In this document: positions 62,350 to 64,000 of the stretch, in pieces
Layout: each line of letters starts with the position of its first letter
Numbering within the stretch: position 1 is the first letter of the stretch
Source of the DNA: Sinomonas cyclohexanicum
Lineage (GTDB): Bacteria; Actinomycetota; Actinomycetes; Actinomycetales; Micrococcaceae
Assembly (NCBI RefSeq): GCF_020886775.1
Contig: NZ_AP024525.1
Location: forward strand, 3,844,001-3,908,000
Reading direction: 5' to 3'
DNA length: 64,000 nucleotides
Notes under the pieces: generated by a model
What the model was told of the DNA's origin: nothing
What the model saw: only the letters and a program-made list of their open reading frames with translations
The model's database searches: none
Position numbers and translations under genes: made by a program

Positions 62350-63155
62350 CGAAGGGACTCTCCGGCTCGCAGGTGCCGTTCATGACACGGCGGGTGCGCG
62401 ACGTCCCGGCAGTCGAGCGGCCCAGAGATCCCGAGCGGGCGGCCGAGCGCAGTCGAGATCCCCTCGATCTCGCCGTGCCCCAGGCCTCGAGCCCGCTTCG
62501 CACTCCTCAGCCCGTGGCGGCTCAGCCGCCCGCGGCCCTACCGCCGAGTGCCGGGCTCGACCTCTCGGCCCCTCGGGAGGCAGCTCCAGTGCGCTCCGCC
62601 CAGCCGCCGGCCGCGGGCCAACCACGAGCGGCGCTGACGCCCGAGTCGCGCCTCTACCGGGCCCCCGCGTTCGGCGGGCTGCACCAGCTCTCGGCGAGTG
62701 ACGCCGTCGTGCGCCTGAATCCGCGCCAGTCCGGGATCGGGTCGATGTTCGTCACGGGCGCGCGCGGCACCGCCTGGGAGGGCGTGGACCGCACCACCGG
62801 CGCGCAGAGTGTGCACCGAGAGCAGATCGGGACCCCGATCGCGACCCCGGGGAACCGGCCTCTCGTGAGCTTCGTTAATCGGGACGCCGTCGTTGTGCTG
62901 CGCCATGTGCGCATGCTCCGCCGCGCCCTGTTCATCGGGGCCGGTGGGACGATGACGGTCCAGACGTTCGACGGTTCGGCCATCGCCGTCCAGGGCACCT
63001 TGGGCCCCGGGCAGCGCACGGTCCTGACCGCGACCCGCATCGGTGCGCTCATCGAGCTGCGCGCCGAGTCGGTCCCGGAAGAGTGGGACGACGGCGAGAT
63101 CTGGCGCGAGTTCGCGTTCACGATGACCGTGGGTCTGGGAGCCCCGCGGCGCTAG
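62346..63155 (+). CDS. Unknown Ter-island protein with disordered N-terminus
   Basis: A 269-residue protein. The first 110 residues are Pro/Ala/Arg-rich and probably disordered; the rest (about 115-269) looks beta-rich (DAVVRLNPRQSGIGSMFVTG, LVSFVNRDAVVVLRHVRML, GTMTVQTFDGSAIAVQ). No known family was recognised, although it resembles TerD-associated beta-sandwich proteins in position. GTG start at 62346 overlaps the TerD stop (GTGA). The lyase gene follows after 25 bp. Confidence 0.72.
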   Translation: MTKGLSGSQVPFMTRRVRDVPAVERPRDPERAAERSRDPLDLAVPQASSPLRTPQPVAAQPPAALPPSAGLDLSAPREAAPVRSAQPPAAGQPRAALTPESRLYRAPAFGGLHQLSASDAVVRLNPRQSGIGSMFVTGARGTAWEGVDRTTGAQSVHREQIGTPIATPGNRPLVSFVNRDAVVVLRHVRMLRRALFIGAGGTMTVQTFDGSAIAVQGTLGPGQRTVLTATRIGALIELRAESVPEEWDDGEIWREFAFTMTVGLGAPRR

Positions 63156-63180
63156 TACCGCACCGACATCTGGGGGACCC

Positions 63181-64000
63181 GTGCTGCACTACTCATTCCT
63201 GACCGAAAGCGCCCGCGACAGGCTGTTCGCCCGGCCCCCGCAGCCGCTCGGGCGGGGCTCCGACGCGCAGTCCCTCGCGGTGGGCCTTGGCGCGACCCTG
63301 TACACACCCGGGACCCGGCCCGGCCTCGCGGACACCGTCCTCAAGCGCGCCCGGGCGGGCTGCGCGAGCGGCGTCCTGTGCCTCGAGGACGCGGTGGCGG
63401 ACGCGAGCGTGGCGGACGCCGAGGACAACGTCGTGACCGCCCTGACCGACCTCGCAGGCCGGGACGAGGCCTCGGCGGCCGGGTTCCCGCTCCTGTTCGT
63501 CCGGCCGCGCAGCCCCGAGCAGCTGCTCGAAGTGGGCCGGCGGCTCGGGCCGGCCGCGGACCTGCTGACCGGGTTCGTGCTGCCCAAGTTCGAGAACACC
63601 TCGGGCCGCGGCGAGCGGTTCCTCGACGCGCTGGACCGGCTCAACCGCGAGCTGGACACCCAGCACGCGCTGCGGGCCATGCCCATCGTCGAACACCCGG
63701 TGACAACCCACCGCGAGACCCGTTCCCGGGCGCTCCTGGCCGTGCGCGACCTCCTGCGCGCCCGCCGTGATCTGATCCTGTCCGTGCGGCTGGGAACCAC
63801 GGACATGTCTGCGGCGTACGGGCTGCGGCGCTCAAGGGACCTCACGATCTACGACGTGGCTGTGGTCGCGGAGGTGATCGCCGACGTCGTGGGCATCCTC
63901 GGCCGCGCCGACGAGGGCTGGGTCATCTCAGGGCCGGTGTGGGAGCACTACTCGAGCACCGAACGGATCCTCCGCCCGCAGCTGCGCGCCACCCCATTCA
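63181..64000 (+). CDS. HpcH/HpaI aldolase/citrate-lyase-like protein of the Ter island (3' end outside window)
   Basis: The frame is open from the GTG at 63181 to the right edge, 273 residues so far. The TIM-barrel lyase features are CLEDAVADASVADAEDN, a metal-binding acidic pair, FVLPKFENTSGRGERF, PIVEHPVTTHRE and SVRLGTTDMSAAYGLRRSRD. GGGGGA precedes the start. Enzymes of this type recur in Ter gene clusters with ATP-grasp and phosphoribosyltransferase genes that are thought to make a nucleoside-like metabolite; those partners would be to the right of the window. Confidence 0.85.
   Translation, partial: MLHYSFLTESARDRLFARPPQPLGRGSDAQSLAVGLGATLYTPGTRPGLADTVLKRARAGCASGVLCLEDAVADASVADAEDNVVTALTDLAGRDEASAAGFPLLFVRPRSPEQLLEVGRRLGPAADLLTGFVLPKFENTSGRGERFLDALDRLNRELDTQHALRAMPIVEHPVTTHRETRSRALLAVRDLLRARRDLILSVRLGTTDMSAAYGLRRSRDLTIYDVAVVAEVIADVVGILGRADEGWVISGPVWEHYSSTERILRPQLRATPF

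Noticed and set aside
1-64000. tRNA, rRNA, insertion sequence or prophage genes
   Set aside because: None was recognised on either strand; a covariance-model scan would be needed to exclude small RNAs.

Overview
The window is high-GC DNA (well over 65 percent by eye) with many GTG starts, frequent GTGA stop/start overlaps, short leaders and actinobacterial families such as 13E12-type HNH proteins, Ter proteins, LCP wall ligases, PucR regulators and an F420/FMN-class oxidoreductase. A member of the Micrococcales, probably Micrococcaceae (Arthrobacter/Sinomonas-like), fits best; this is an inference from gene content. No rRNA, tRNA, CRISPR array, prophage or insertion sequence was seen by eye.

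Layout. 1-6964: a PucR-type regulator (cut by the window edge) divergent from a four-gene run encoding a GABA/5-aminovalerate aminotransferase, a class III CoA-transferase, a glutaryl-CoA dehydrogenase and a semialdehyde dehydrogenase. Together these would take 5-aminovalerate through glutarate and glutaryl-CoA to crotonyl-CoA. 6991-15573: an APC permease and a second PucR regulator divergent from hydantoinase A/B-type subunits and an NCS1 permease, i.e. uptake and ATP-dependent opening of a cyclic amide. 15656-21390: a TetR regulator with tandem operators and a divergent alpha/beta hydrolase, a glutamine-amidotransferase-type hydrolase, a glutathionyl-hydroquinone-reductase-type protein and a 13E12/HNH protein with internal 72-bp repeats. 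21524-25288: an enoyl-CoA hydratase, then a three-gene flavin electron-transfer module (ferric-reductase-like flavoprotein, FMN-binding lipo/membrane protein, ApbE flavin transferase).

25303-33253: an ArsR/SRPBCC operon, a MarR/SGNH-hydrolase pair, YciI, a phosphoesterase, a membrane-anchored trypsin-like protease with a long leader, and a luciferase-like oxidoreductase. 33273-40827: glutamyl-Q tRNA(Asp) synthetase; a type III polyketide synthase plus flavin monooxygenase cassette bracketed by two inverted arrays of a 14-bp tandem repeat; an APP1-type phosphatase; a GNAT-AAA+ fusion; a NERD protein; and a small monooxygenase. 40920-47053: an MFS transporter fused to two carboxypeptidase-regulatory-like domains with its own TetR, a Bcr/CflA-type MFS transporter, a second SGNH hydrolase and an LCP protein.

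47211-53055 encodes JetC, JetB and JetA homologues (an SMC-like ATPase with DUF4194 and DUF3375 partners), but no JetD nuclease lies beside them. This is either a Wadjet system without its nuclease or an Mks-type condensin. 53370-64000 is a Ter stress-response island: a TerC-like DUF475 protein with an EF-hand-like loop, four TerD paralogues, a disrupted telA, a VWA/solute-binding fusion, conserved unknown proteins and the start of an HpcH/HpaI-type lyase.

Several probable operators can be read directly as palindromes next to regulator genes. Two or three genes in 56.4-59.0 kb appear frameshifted, from either real decay or indel errors in the sequence. An 11-mer, GCACGACGGCG, occurs about 15 times across the window in coding and non-coding DNA, many more than base composition predicts.
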